A stretch of DNA of 64,000 bases, taken from positions 124,001 to 188,000 of the forward strand of contig JAHDVH010000004.1 in NCBI GenBank assembly GCA_023382385.1, given 5' to 3'. Origin of the DNA: a bacterium. Lineage in GTDB: Bacteria > Electryoneota > RPQS01. Under the pieces are notes generated by a model, which made no database searches, had not been told where the DNA came from, and saw nothing but the letters and a program-made list of their open reading frames with translations. Shown here one piece after another: positions 8,266 to 17,302 of this stretch. Both the position numbers and the translations under genes were made by a program. How positions within the stretch are numbered: position 1 is the first letter of the stretch; the number at the start of each line of letters is the position of its first letter.

Positions 8266-8336
8266 AAAGGCACGAATTCAAAATGAGGAAAGTTGCCATG
8301 TTTTGGTACGCGTCAGGATAGCGTAGAGGACTACAT

Positions 8337-11033
8337 ATGTGGTTGGGAAATCGGAGTTTCCGAGTTGGAACGGCCGGGTTATGGCTTTTTATGGTCATAA
8401 GCTCGGCTGTTTTTGCTGGAACGACCGGCAAAATTGCCGGCCGAGTTACGGACGCCGAAACAGGCGATCCGATTATAGGCGCAGCAGTTCAGATTGAGGG
8501 AACAACCCAAGGGGCTGCCGCTGACATCAACGGGGATTTTTTCATTTTGAATGTCGCTCCGGGTCAGGTCGATGTGCGTGTAACTGCAATAGGTTACGGC
8601 ACGGAGACGGTGCGCGGGCTGAGAATCATCACCGATCAGACGAGCACGGTCAACTTTGCTCTGAACGTAGAGGCCATTACGACTGGTGAAGTCGTCATCA
8701 CGGCCGAGCGCAAGTTGATAGAGGCTGACCGCACGTTTGCGACGTCGACGGTCGGCGCTTCGGACATTCAAGCGCTTCCTGTGACGAATCTGGGACAGGT
8801 CGTGGATATTCAGGCCGGCGTAGTGGACGGGCACTTCCGCGGTGGCCGGACGAATGAAGTCATGTACCTCGTGGATGGCATCTCGGTGACCGACGCCTAC
8901 GACAACAGTCAGGGCACGCAGATTGACAATAAGGTGGTGCAGGAGCTGCAGGTGATCAGCGGCACCTTCAACGCCGAGTACGGTCAGGCGATGTCGGGAA
9001 TTGTGAATATCGTGACCAAAGAAGGCGCGACAGATTTTCACGGCACGGCGACGACCGAGTTCGGTGATTACATTTCCAGCAACGACGATCTGTGGATGAA
9101 CATTGACCACGTGTCGCCGATGGATATTCAAGATTATAATTTTACGCTTTACGGGCCGGTGCCCATGATCAACAAGCTCTCGTTTTACGGGAGCTTGCGC
9201 TATTTGGACGATGACGGCTGGCAATACGGGCAACGGCGCTGGAATGTTTACTATCCTAATGACCGATTTCAGACTTTCATCTCGCGTGACGGCGATGAGT
9301 CGTTTGCGGCGATGAATTACAATCTTGAACGGTGGGCTAATCTGAAGCTGACGTATCCGCTGTCGAATCAGATGAAGCTGAATTACTCGACGTTCTACAG
9401 CGGGCGCACGTATCGTGACTACTCACACGACTGGAAATACATTCCGGACGGGACGCTGCGCCGCTACCGCGACGGCCGTACGAATATGGTGAAGCTCAAC
9501 CACGCACTCAACAGTGCGATGTTCTATGAGCTGGCCGTCACCAATACGTGGAGCAAGTATCAGCATTATCTGTTTGAAGATCCCAACGATCCGCGCTACC
9601 TGCATCCCGAATATCAGGAAATCAATCCACCGTTCACGCTGAATATCGCGGGAACCGACCTCGCGCGATTCAAGCGGTGGACGAATACGCATCAGGGCAC
9701 GGGGAATCTATCTTATCAGGCGAGCAAGCTGCATCTGCTGAAATTCGGGTTTGATATCAAAGCGCACGAACTGTTTTACGAAGATATCAATCTTGTGCCT
9801 GTCGAAACGGGAAACACGTTCAGATTCTCGATCGAACCGATTTCGTTTCCGTCACATGATCTTTACAAGAACAATCCATATGAGTTCGCGGCCTACGTGC
9901 AGGACAAGTTTGAACTGCCGTCCCTGATTGTGAACGCAGGATTGCGCTTGGACTATTTCGAGCCGGACGGACGGGTTCCGTCGGATCCCAAAGACCCGAA
10001 CATTTATAATCCGCTGTTGCCGGAGCGCGCGGACCAGACCCTTGAAGAGCGTCAAGCCTACTGGTATGACAAGGTTAAAGCGAAGGCGCGCATTTCACCG
10101 CGATTGGGAATTGCCTACCCGATGTCCGACAAGGGTGTGTTCCACTTTGCATATGGCCACTTTGTGCAAAGACCCACATTTGAGCGGATGTATGCGAATC
10201 CGGAGTACGAATTGGAATCTGGAGTGGGTTTGAATACGGTGATGGGGAATCCCGACCTCGATATGGAAGAGACGGTGACTTACGAGTTCGGGTTCCAACA
10301 GCAGATACACGAGGACGTATCGCTTTCGACTTCTCTGTATTTCCGTGATATTCGCAGCCTTGTTGCAACGGACCGGATAGTGGAAACCTACTCTTCCGGA
10401 ACCAAATACGCGCAGTACGTGAACCGCAGCTTCGGCGAGGTCAAGGGCATTACGCTGTCCATGGACAAGCGGATGGCCAACAACTTCAGCGCGTTTGTGG
10501 ATTACACCTACCAAATCGCAGAGGGCAACGCGAGCGATCCGCAGTCGGCTTACAACGACTTAAAGGGAAACAACCCGCGCGAACCGGAGCAGCAGCTGGT
10601 GCCGCTGAATTGGGACCGCAGACACACGTTTAACGCAAGTCTGACGTATGCGATTCCGGGATTGCGCGGATGGGGCGCAACGATTCTGGGCAAGTATGGA
10701 AGCGGCCTGCCGTACTCGCCGACAGACGACGGAATTCGCACTGGCTTTGAAAATGACGGGCGGAGGCCGGACTTTTATAATGTGGATTTGAGTGCGTTCA
10801 AATCGTTTCCAGTGGGGCGGCACAAGCTGGTGCTGATGCTGACGATGTTGAATGCGCTGGACATTAAGAATGAAGACGGCATTTACGACGACACGGGCCG
10901 TGCAGGCTATACAATTGTCGAGAACACGGCGGTCGAAGCGCCGGAATTCAACACCTTGAGCGAAGTATATCCGGATCCCTCCAAGTACTCCCGCCCGAGG
11001 ATGGTCAAAGTTGGCGTGAGCTACGAGTTCTAA
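8337..11033 (+). CDS. TonB-dependent outer-membrane receptor with carboxypeptidase-like N domain
   Basis: 898 residues; AGAGGA precedes ATG 8337. After a signal peptide comes a carboxypeptidase-regulatory-like beta-sandwich (~30-110: GRVTDAETGDPIIGAAVQI), a TonB-box-like segment (GEVVITAER), a plug domain (~130-245: RGGRTNEVMYLVDGI, then AEYGQAMSGIVNIVTKEG) and a long beta-barrel ending in a terminal aromatic residue (VGVSYEF). This is the SusC/Oar-like class of energised outer-membrane importers. The next gene starts inside its stop codon (TAATG), implying coupled translation. Position at the head of an alpha-glucan locus suggests import of oligosaccharides, but Oar-like receptors can also take peptides, so the substrate is inferred. 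Confidence 0.85.
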   Translation: MWLGNRSFRVGTAGLWLFMVISSAVFAGTTGKIAGRVTDAETGDPIIGAAVQIEGTTQGAAADINGDFFILNVAPGQVDVRVTAIGYGTETVRGLRIITDQTSTVNFALNVEAITTGEVVITAERKLIEADRTFATSTVGASDIQALPVTNLGQVVDIQAGVVDGHFRGGRTNEVMYLVDGISVTDAYDNSQGTQIDNKVVQELQVISGTFNAEYGQAMSGIVNIVTKEGATDFHGTATTEFGDYISSNDDLWMNIDHVSPMDIQDYNFTLYGPVPMINKLSFYGSLRYLDDDGWQYGQRRWNVYYPNDRFQTFISRDGDESFAAMNYNLERWANLKLTYPLSNQMKLNYSTFYSGRTYRDYSHDWKYIPDGTLRRYRDGRTNMVKLNHALNSAMFYELAVTNTWSKYQHYLFEDPNDPRYLHPEYQEINPPFTLNIAGTDLARFKRWTNTHQGTGNLSYQASKLHLLKFGFDIKAHELFYEDINLVPVETGNTFRFSIEPISFPSHDLYKNNPYEFAAYVQDKFELPSLIVNAGLRLDYFEPDGRVPSDPKDPNIYNPLLPERADQTLEERQAYWYDKVKAKARISPRLGIAYPMSDKGVFHFAYGHFVQRPTFERMYANPEYELESGVGLNTVMGNPDLDMEETVTYEFGFQQQIHEDVSLSTSLYFRDIRSLVATDRIVETYSSGTKYAQYVNRSFGEVKGITLSMDKRMANNFSAFVDYTYQIAEGNASDPQSAYNDLKGNNPREPEQQLVPLNWDRRHTFNASLTYAIPGLRGWGATILGKYGSGLPYSPTDDGIRTGFENDGRRPDFYNVDLSAFKSFPVGRHKLVLMLTMLNALDIKNEDGIYDDTGRAGYTIVENTAVEAPEFNTLSEVYPDPSKYSRPRMVKVGVSYEF

Positions 11034-14000
11034 TGAATACTAATATTTCAAGTTCTTCCCTGCCCTCTCGAGTCGCATCACCATTTCGACGGAGAGGTGT
11101 GTTGCTCGGGCTTTGCTTGATGCTTCTGGCAACACAGGCTTTCGCGCAAGTGGACTCGATGCTGAACTATCGAGGGAACACGTTGTATCGCGCGAAAAAC
11201 ATCATGAGCGGGAATCTGGTACGCACGACGTTTTACAATTACGGTCTGGTGGGAAACATCGGCGAGATTTCCGGTGAGTGGCCCATCGGCACGGGCAACG
11301 AATACGTCGGCGACGTTTCACCTTTGGTGGGCGTGGAGTTTATCCACCCTTCGGGTGACACGATGCGCGCAGTCTGCACGTCAGACGGACCGAGAGGTAA
11401 CTCGGACGGCCCTCCGGGCGGCGGCGTCTTCTGGGGCTTTGAGCCTCTCAAGGGATTTGCGTCACCGCCGACCATCGGACAGGACCCGCAGGTTGCAATG
11501 TCCAATCAGCGGTATACGTGGCCGCATACGTGGCCGGACAAGAACGTTACGGATTCACTCTCTGGTGACAAGGCGTGGGTGCGTGATGAGACAGATCCCG
11601 GCTGGCCGAACTCATGGAACGGATACTTCGGCAAGAATGTCATGAATGCGGATCAGGAAACGTATTTCGTAATGGACGACCACGCCGACCTTGAGTGGTT
11701 TGAGCGCACGGACAGTTCCGGCAATGTATACCGTTACTATCCTCACAATCGCGATTCCTTGAGACGCGGATTGGGTTTGCGTGTGTCGGTTCGCGGACTG
11801 CAGTGGGCGCACTTTCTTGCTCAGGATTGCATCTTCTGGCTCTACGAAATCACGAATGTCGGTACGCACACCTATGACAAAGTGGCATTCGGCATGGTGG
11901 TGGGAACGCTGTCGGGCGGGCGGCAGGACTCAGAAGATGACTTAGCCTACTTCGATCTCGAAAATGATATCACATACAGTTTTGATAGTGACGACCGCGG
12001 ATCGCCGGGTTGGGTTCCTGTGTCAGAGACGCGTAATGTCGGCTACGTCGGCTACGCATTTCTTGAGTCGCCGGGCAATCCGTTTGACGGCATTGACAAC
12101 GATGGTGACAGTCAGGATCCTTCAAGTCCGATTCTGACCGGCGACATTTTAGGTCAGTTTTTGCAGCCGCGTGCGTATGGGCCGGGTCAGACGATTGTAC
12201 TGATTGATTATGACACCTATGAGCGTACGGTGACGACGTTCCCACAGCAAGGTCCGCTGCGCTATGACGTGCACGGGCGGGAGGTTGTGGTCTTGCCCGG
12301 TCAGCAGTTGGTTGAGGACGGCGGCAACGGTATTGACGACAACTTGAACGGTTTGATTGACGAGCGCAGCGATCACTTGAATCTGGCCTATGTTGATTAT
12401 GTCACGGGCCGCGGACTAAATGATCCAATGATCGACGAAGCGCGGGATGACGGAATTGACAACGACGATGACTGGGATCCGCTCACCAATGACGTTGGCG
12501 CGGACGGGGTTCCGCTGACCGGCGACGCCGGCGAAGGCGACGGGCGTCCGACGAACGGTGAACCGAATTTCGATAAGACGGACGTCGACGAGTCGGATCA
12601 GATCGGTTTGACTTCATTTGACTATTTTTCTCCGCCGGGAGCGGTGCGGATGCGCGACGACCAGGCACTGTGGGACAGGATGATCCCCGGGCGGTTTGAT
12701 GTCGTGTCAGGTGTCCCGCAGGACGGAGACTTCATCTATGGTTCGGGCTACTTCCCGCTGCGGCCCGGGCAGACGGAACGCTTTTCGATGGCTCTGTTGT
12801 ATGGACAGGATCTCGCGGATATCACCGATAACAAGATTACGGTTCAGCAGATCTACGACGAGAACTACAACTTCGCGCGTCCACCGGAAAAGCCGACCTT
12901 GTGGGCGGTGCCCCGCGACGGCAAGGTCACTCTTTATTGGGATAACATCGCGGAGTCGTCCTTTGATCCCGTGACAGGGTATGACTTTGAAGGTTACAAG
13001 ATTTACCGCGCGACGGATCCGGCATTCAACGAAATCTTTACTGTAACAGACGGATTGGGACGCAAAGTGTTCCACAAACCGATTGCGCAGTTTGACTTGA
13101 ACAACGGTAATGCGGGCTTCTTTCCGGTGATTCGCAACTCCGTGATTTATTATCTCGGTGAAGACAGTGGTCTGCAGCATTCCTGGACCGATACGACGGT
13201 CGAGAACGGGCAGACGTATTATTACGCCGTAGTCGCTTACGACCGTGGTGATGTTGAGAAGGAGATTCTGCCGGCCGAGAACAGCAAGACTATCGTCGTC
13301 GATCCGAGTGGCAACGTCACACTCGATATCAATACGGCGAGAATCGTGCCGCGAGCGCCAGCGCTGGGATATGAGGAGCCGCAATTCACCGCGATCAACC
13401 ATGTCAGCGGTTCTGCGACGGGCACGATTGCCATTGAAACAGTTGATCCACGACTTGTGGCTGACGGGCGTATCTATCAGTTCTCGTTTGACGAGCTTCC
13501 CGATACCTCGCTCGTAACATACAGCGTGCTGCGAGTCGGAGACGGACAGACGGACACGCTGGTCAACCGTCGTCTGCTTGTCCCTGAGGATCACTTGCTT
13601 CCCCAGGCAGATCGGTTCATGAGCTACTACGATTCCCTATTCAATCTGCCGCCGGGCAGCTATGATCCCGCGCAGTATTTCCGTGTCGCGGGAACGGATC
13701 TGTATGACGGGCAGCGCGCCTACATGCTCACGCCGCGTCAGATTGCGTTGATTCAACAGGCTTCGGGATGGGCGGACACGACCAGAAGACTCTATCAATT
13801 CAATTTCACGCTTGCCAACCTCTATCAGGGATTCCTGACGGGAATTCCGGAGCCGGGTGAGTTTGCTGTCGAATGGTATGGCGAAGTGGTGGACACGTCC
13901 GCATACTTCAACTGGTATGATCTTGTGGTGATTCCCGCAACGCCGGTAAATTTCCGAGTCAAGGACTTGAATACGAACGAGTATGTGCCGTTTGTGTTCA

Positions 14001-14545
14001 ACGAAGTGACGAGCACGAGGAATGGTATTGTGGACGACGGTGAGTTTATCGGGTTCCTGAGCGACACGTCGCTGACGTGGACGACGTCCTTCAGACGACG
14101 AGCGGCCACCGGTGACACTTTACGGCCTCAAGACGGTGACGTTCTTTACTTGAGACTTTATCAGCCGTATGCCGACGATGACGTCTTTGAGTACACGACA
14201 AGAGCGGCACGCATCAATCCTGATGCCGTCAAGCTCGACAGAATTTCGGTCTATCCGAATCCATACGTCGCGGCCTCCGCGCAGGAACCGACGAATCCCT
14301 TTAATGAAGGTCGAGGAGAACGGCGAATCACATTCAATCATCTGCCGGAAAGGTGCACTATCCGCATTTATACCGTGAAGGGTGAGCTGGTGGATATTCT
14401 CGAGCACAATGACGGGATAGACGAAGGCACGGAGAACTGGGACTTGCGGACGCGAGACGGGTTGAATGTGTCCTACGGTGTCTATCTCTATCACGTTGAC
14501 TCGCCGTACGGTGAGAAGACCGGAAGGTTTGCGGTGATCAAGTGA
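11033..14545 (+). CDS. Large surface protein with fibronectin-like domain and C-terminal sorting domain
   Basis: 1170 residues, translationally coupled to the TonB receptor by TAATG. A long N-terminal tail precedes the signal peptide hydrophobic core (VLLGLCLMLLATQAFAQ). Residues ~30-610 are not a family I can name; they contain several calcium-loop-like stretches (GIDNDGDSQD, GIDDNLNGLIDE, GIDNDDDWDP). A fibronectin type III domain lies at ~618-730 (PTLWAVPRDGKVTLYWD, then GYKIYRA). The last ~105 residues (RISVYPNPYVAAS, ending YHVDSPYGEKTGRFAVIK) resemble FlgD/T9SS C-terminal domains. No SusD fold is visible, yet the gene holds the position SusD has beside SusC, so it may be the extracellular partner or lid of the receptor. 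That role is inference. Confidence 0.7.
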   Translation: MNTNISSSSLPSRVASPFRRRGVLLGLCLMLLATQAFAQVDSMLNYRGNTLYRAKNIMSGNLVRTTFYNYGLVGNIGEISGEWPIGTGNEYVGDVSPLVGVEFIHPSGDTMRAVCTSDGPRGNSDGPPGGGVFWGFEPLKGFASPPTIGQDPQVAMSNQRYTWPHTWPDKNVTDSLSGDKAWVRDETDPGWPNSWNGYFGKNVMNADQETYFVMDDHADLEWFERTDSSGNVYRYYPHNRDSLRRGLGLRVSVRGLQWAHFLAQDCIFWLYEITNVGTHTYDKVAFGMVVGTLSGGRQDSEDDLAYFDLENDITYSFDSDDRGSPGWVPVSETRNVGYVGYAFLESPGNPFDGIDNDGDSQDPSSPILTGDILGQFLQPRAYGPGQTIVLIDYDTYERTVTTFPQQGPLRYDVHGREVVVLPGQQLVEDGGNGIDDNLNGLIDERSDHLNLAYVDYVTGRGLNDPMIDEARDDGIDNDDDWDPLTNDVGADGVPLTGDAGEGDGRPTNGEPNFDKTDVDESDQIGLTSFDYFSPPGAVRMRDDQALWDRMIPGRFDVVSGVPQDGDFIYGSGYFPLRPGQTERFSMALLYGQDLADITDNKITVQQIYDENYNFARPPEKPTLWAVPRDGKVTLYWDNIAESSFDPVTGYDFEGYKIYRATDPAFNEIFTVTDGLGRKVFHKPIAQFDLNNGNAGFFPVIRNSVIYYLGEDSGLQHSWTDTTVENGQTYYYAVVAYDRGDVEKEILPAENSKTIVVDPSGNVTLDINTARIVPRAPALGYEEPQFTAINHVSGSATGTIAIETVDPRLVADGRIYQFSFDELPDTSLVTYSVLRVGDGQTDTLVNRRLLVPEDHLLPQADRFMSYYDSLFNLPPGSYDPAQYFRVAGTDLYDGQRAYMLTPRQIALIQQASGWADTTRRLYQFNFTLANLYQGFLTGIPEPGEFAVEWYGEVVDTSAYFNWYDLVVIPATPVNFRVKDLNTNEYVPFVFNEVTSTRNGIVDDGEFIGFLSDTSLTWTTSFRRRAATGDTLRPQDGDVLYLRLYQPYADDDVFEYTTRAARINPDAVKLDRISVYPNPYVAASAQEPTNPFNEGRGERRITFNHLPERCTIRIYTVKGELVDILEHNDGIDEGTENWDLRTRDGLNVSYGVYLYHVDSPYGEKTGRFAVIK

Positions 14546-15564
14546 AGAAGTTTAAACCTATAATACTCGCTCTGACGATCTGCGCCTGCACGATGACCGC
14601 TTTTGCAGTCAGCAAGGTAGGCACTACGGCCGCACCGTTTCTGAACATCGCAGTCGGTGCACGCGCGCTGGGCATGGGTGGTGCCTTCACAGCTATGGCA
14701 GACGATGCGACGGCGCTTTACTGGAATCCCGCCGGCATCGCCGGAATGGAGAAGTTTTCGGCTTCGTTTGTGCATACGGATTGGCTTACGGATCTGCGAT
14801 TCAACGTGGTCGGCGCGGTTCTGCCATTAAATAATGACGACGCGATTGGTGCACAGATGACGCTGCTGTCCATGCCGGATCAGGAAGTGACCACGACTCA
14901 ACAGCATCAGCAGGACGGTGCCGGATATTTCTACAGCGCGGGCAGCATGGCTCTGCAATTAACGTACGGTAAACAATTCACGGATCGATTTAAACTTGGC
15001 TTAAGCGGAAAGTACGTACGGGAATGGATCTGGCATGAAGCCGCCGCCACCGTAGCCTTGGATCTCGGAAGCGTCTATCGAACTGACTTGAACGGCATGC
15101 GAATCGGGATTGCCATTACGAATTTCGGCGGGAAGATGCAGATGACGGGACGCGACCTCGTGCGCTTCTATGACGTTGACCCGACGCGCGAAGGCAATAA
15201 CAGCCGTGTGATCGCAAACCTCGCAACAGACAAATGGCCGCTGCCGCTGATGATGCGCTTCGGGCTTGCGATGGAGGCTTTCCAAAATGAGAAGCACCGG
15301 ATGTCTGTGGCTCTGGATGCACAGCATCCCAACGACAATGACGAATCAATAAATCTCGGATCTGAGTACGCATTCCGCGAGCAGTTTTTCGTTCGCGCGG
15401 GGTACCGGTCGCTGTTTTTGCGTGACTCGGAAGAGGGTGCAACTTTGGGATTCGGTCTGAAGTTTAATACTCGCGGCGGGCCGACGTTCATGCTGGATGC
15501 CACGTACGAAGACTTCGGACGATTCGATGCGATTTACAAGTACTCTCTGGGGATAGTATATTAG
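14542..15564 (+). CDS. PorV/PorQ-family outer-membrane protein
   Basis: 340 residues starting at GTG 14542, overlapping the previous stop by four bases (GTGA). After a signal peptide the mature N terminus has the family hallmark VGTTAAPFLNIAVGARALGM followed by GGAFTAMADDATALYWNPAG, then a FadL-like beta-barrel. PorV escorts T9SS cargo to the surface in Porphyromonas, and many FCB genomes carry multiple paralogs of unknown cargo. Coupling to a TonB receptor and a protein with a T9SS-like C terminus suggests a dedicated cargo shuttle or assembly factor for that surface complex. The rest of the secretion machinery is not in this window. Confidence 0.85.
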   Translation: MKKFKPIILALTICACTMTAFAVSKVGTTAAPFLNIAVGARALGMGGAFTAMADDATALYWNPAGIAGMEKFSASFVHTDWLTDLRFNVVGAVLPLNNDDAIGAQMTLLSMPDQEVTTTQQHQQDGAGYFYSAGSMALQLTYGKQFTDRFKLGLSGKYVREWIWHEAAATVALDLGSVYRTDLNGMRIGIAITNFGGKMQMTGRDLVRFYDVDPTREGNNSRVIANLATDKWPLPLMMRFGLAMEAFQNEKHRMSVALDAQHPNDNDESINLGSEYAFREQFFVRAGYRSLFLRDSEEGATLGFGLKFNTRGGPTFMLDATYEDFGRFDAIYKYSLGIVY

Positions 15565-15682
15565 GATAGCGGGGAGCGCTGCCACTGCAAGCTCCATGTC
15601 TCAGCCGGGGCTGCAACAGTACATGAATTTTTCGCACTTTTACACATATCTCTTCATAATAGCAGGTCGAGGAGGACCCACA

Positions 15683-17179
15683 ATGTTTAGGTTAAAGAAT
15701 TTGGTTATGGTCGCGGCATTACTGGTTCTGAGTGTTGCGCCGGTTTGGGCGACCGCAGTAACGTTCCAGTTGAACATGAGCGTTCAGCAGGATTTGGGCA
15801 ATTTTAATCCGGCGACGGATATCGTCGTCGTTCGCGGCACGTTCAATGGCTGGGGCGGCAACACTCATCAACTGACTCACGCGGGCAGCGGGCTGTACAC
15901 GATTACCTCGGAGATTCCCGAAGGTTCAATCGAGTTCAAATACGTAATAGTGCAGCCCGGACAGGACGTTTGGGAGTCCGTGGATAATCGCACAGCCAAT
16001 GTTTCTGGCGCCACACTGGTGCTGCCGGTGGTCTATTTCAACAATGTCGAATCGTCGGCCAGTGCTGATGTGGAAGTTAACTTCCGTGTGAATATGACGG
16101 TTCAGGAGCTGTCGGGAAATTTTGAACCGACAACGGATTGGGTTGTGGTGCGCGGTGCTCACAACAACCTCGGCAACTGGGGCGGCGCCGTTCGACTGCT
16201 CGAAGAAACCGGCAATCCGGGCGTTTACTCGCTACGCATTCAGTTCAGCTCACTGCCGGTCAATGTTGGCGTTGAGTACAAGTTTGTGATTCTCAACAAT
16301 GGCGATCCTGATGCCGCAACATGGGAGTCGAGCGCCAACCGCAGCTTCACGCCAACGGGTGAAGAACCGGACATTCTCCCGCCGCCGGGAGGCAACGGCT
16401 TTGGCGAAATCAATCCGCCGCTTGTTTACTTCGCGGACATTTCACCGGACGATATTATCACCAATGATGTCGATGTGATCTTCCAAGTCGAAACTACTCC
16501 GCTCGAAGGCCGTTTGGCCGATGTCGGCTATGTTTATGACGTGCAGACAGGTGACACGATTTATTCTGTCCAGTCGATACAGGCCGCAGGATTCTTCAAC
16601 AACTGGCCGTGGGGCAACTTCCTGCCGGAGCACACGATGAATGACAACGGCACGAACGGTGACCTCGTGGCGGGAGATGACATTTGGTCGGCGACGATCA
16701 CGTTTGCGGCGGGCAGCCCGCGCATGCTGATTTACAAGTACGGCGCCAATCAATTGGACGTGGAAGCGGGGTTTGCACGGAACCACGAACGTCTGTTAGA
16801 CGACAGCAATCCGACATTCCGTTTGGACGTCGACTGCTGGGGTTCGCCTGACACGCTCTATCAAGCCTGGCCGTGTCTGGTTTCTTCAGCAGATGACAGG
16901 AGCGAACCGGTCATCAGCGATTTCAGCCTTGAGCAGAACTTCCCGAATCCGTTCAACCCGTCGACGACCATCAACTTCACGCTGACGCGCGCGGATGTCA
17001 CCGCATTGAGGGTGTTTGACGTGCTGGGCCGCGAGGTTGCCGTGATGAACTTCGGCCGGATGGACGCGGGTCGTCATACGGTATCGTTCAATGGAAGCTC
17101 GCTGTCGAGCGGTGTCTACTTCTACAAGCTCGAGAGTGGCGCACAGAACGCGACACGCAAGATGCTGCTGTTGAAGTAG
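15683..17179 (+). CDS. T9SS-exported protein with starch-binding-like E-set domains
   Basis: 498 residues from ATG 15683, selected for GAGGAGGA upstream and the signal peptide MFRLKNLVMVAALLV...WA; an upstream in-frame ATG (15596) has neither. Two CBM20/48-like domains follow at ~23-125 (VVRGTFNGWGGNTHQL) and ~130-250 (VVRGAHNNLGNWGGAVRL). Next is a third beta-rich module (~265-395, with the MNDNGTNGDLVAGDDIWSAT motif also found in the protein at 33.9 kb) and a T9SS sorting domain (~415-498, NFPNPFNPST). No catalytic domain is visible. It is probably a cell-surface glucan-binding protein, functionally comparable to SusE/SusF though not visibly homologous. It is followed by three hairpins and the surface amylase. 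Confidence 0.75.
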   Translation: MFRLKNLVMVAALLVLSVAPVWATAVTFQLNMSVQQDLGNFNPATDIVVVRGTFNGWGGNTHQLTHAGSGLYTITSEIPEGSIEFKYVIVQPGQDVWESVDNRTANVSGATLVLPVVYFNNVESSASADVEVNFRVNMTVQELSGNFEPTTDWVVVRGAHNNLGNWGGAVRLLEETGNPGVYSLRIQFSSLPVNVGVEYKFVILNNGDPDAATWESSANRSFTPTGEEPDILPPPGGNGFGEINPPLVYFADISPDDIITNDVDVIFQVETTPLEGRLADVGYVYDVQTGDTIYSVQSIQAAGFFNNWPWGNFLPEHTMNDNGTNGDLVAGDDIWSATITFAAGSPRMLIYKYGANQLDVEAGFARNHERLLDDSNPTFRLDVDCWGSPDTLYQAWPCLVSSADDRSEPVISDFSLEQNFPNPFNPSTTINFTLTRADVTALRVFDVLGREVAVMNFGRMDAGRHTVSFNGSSLSSGVYFYKLESGAQNATRKMLLLK

Positions 17180-17186
17180 TCTGAAT

Positions 17187-17276
17187 TGCCGTTACGGCAA
17201 ACGGGTGTTTATCGTTAACACCAATTAGTGTTTGAACTTTCACACCGGTCGGGGCGCAGGCGGTTGTCTGCGCCCC
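17187..17276 (+). promoter_or_regulatory. Three successive hairpins between binding protein and amylase genes
   Basis: TTGCCG/CGGCAA with a 3-nt loop (17187-17201), GGTGTT/AACACC (17204-17222), and a strong GGGGCGCAG/CTGCGCCCC (17251-17276). The last ends 26 bases before the amylase start, just upstream of its ribosome site GAGGTGA (17289-17295). No T tract follows, so it looks more like an attenuator, processing site or mRNA-stabilising element than a full terminator. Confidence 0.45.
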
Positions 17277-17302
17277 GCACTGCCCTTATGAGGTGACCCA
17301 GT

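Noticed and set aside
8379-9233. 284-codon minus-strand frame inside the TonB receptor gene
   Set aside because: Antisense shadow of a conserved plug and N domain; no family features.
12707-13594. 295-codon minus-strand frame inside the 1170-residue gene
   Set aside because: Antisense to a gene with a signal peptide, fibronectin domain and coupled translation; composition is not protein-like.
11033-14545. SusD assignment for the 1170-residue protein
   Set aside because: Position beside a SusC-like receptor suggests it, but no lipobox, TPR-like helices or SusD motifs are visible, and it is twice the usual length.
15596-15682. Longer N terminus for the E-set T9SS protein from ATG 15596
   Set aside because: The ATG at 15683 has a strong ribosome site and begins a proper signal peptide; the upstream residues do not.
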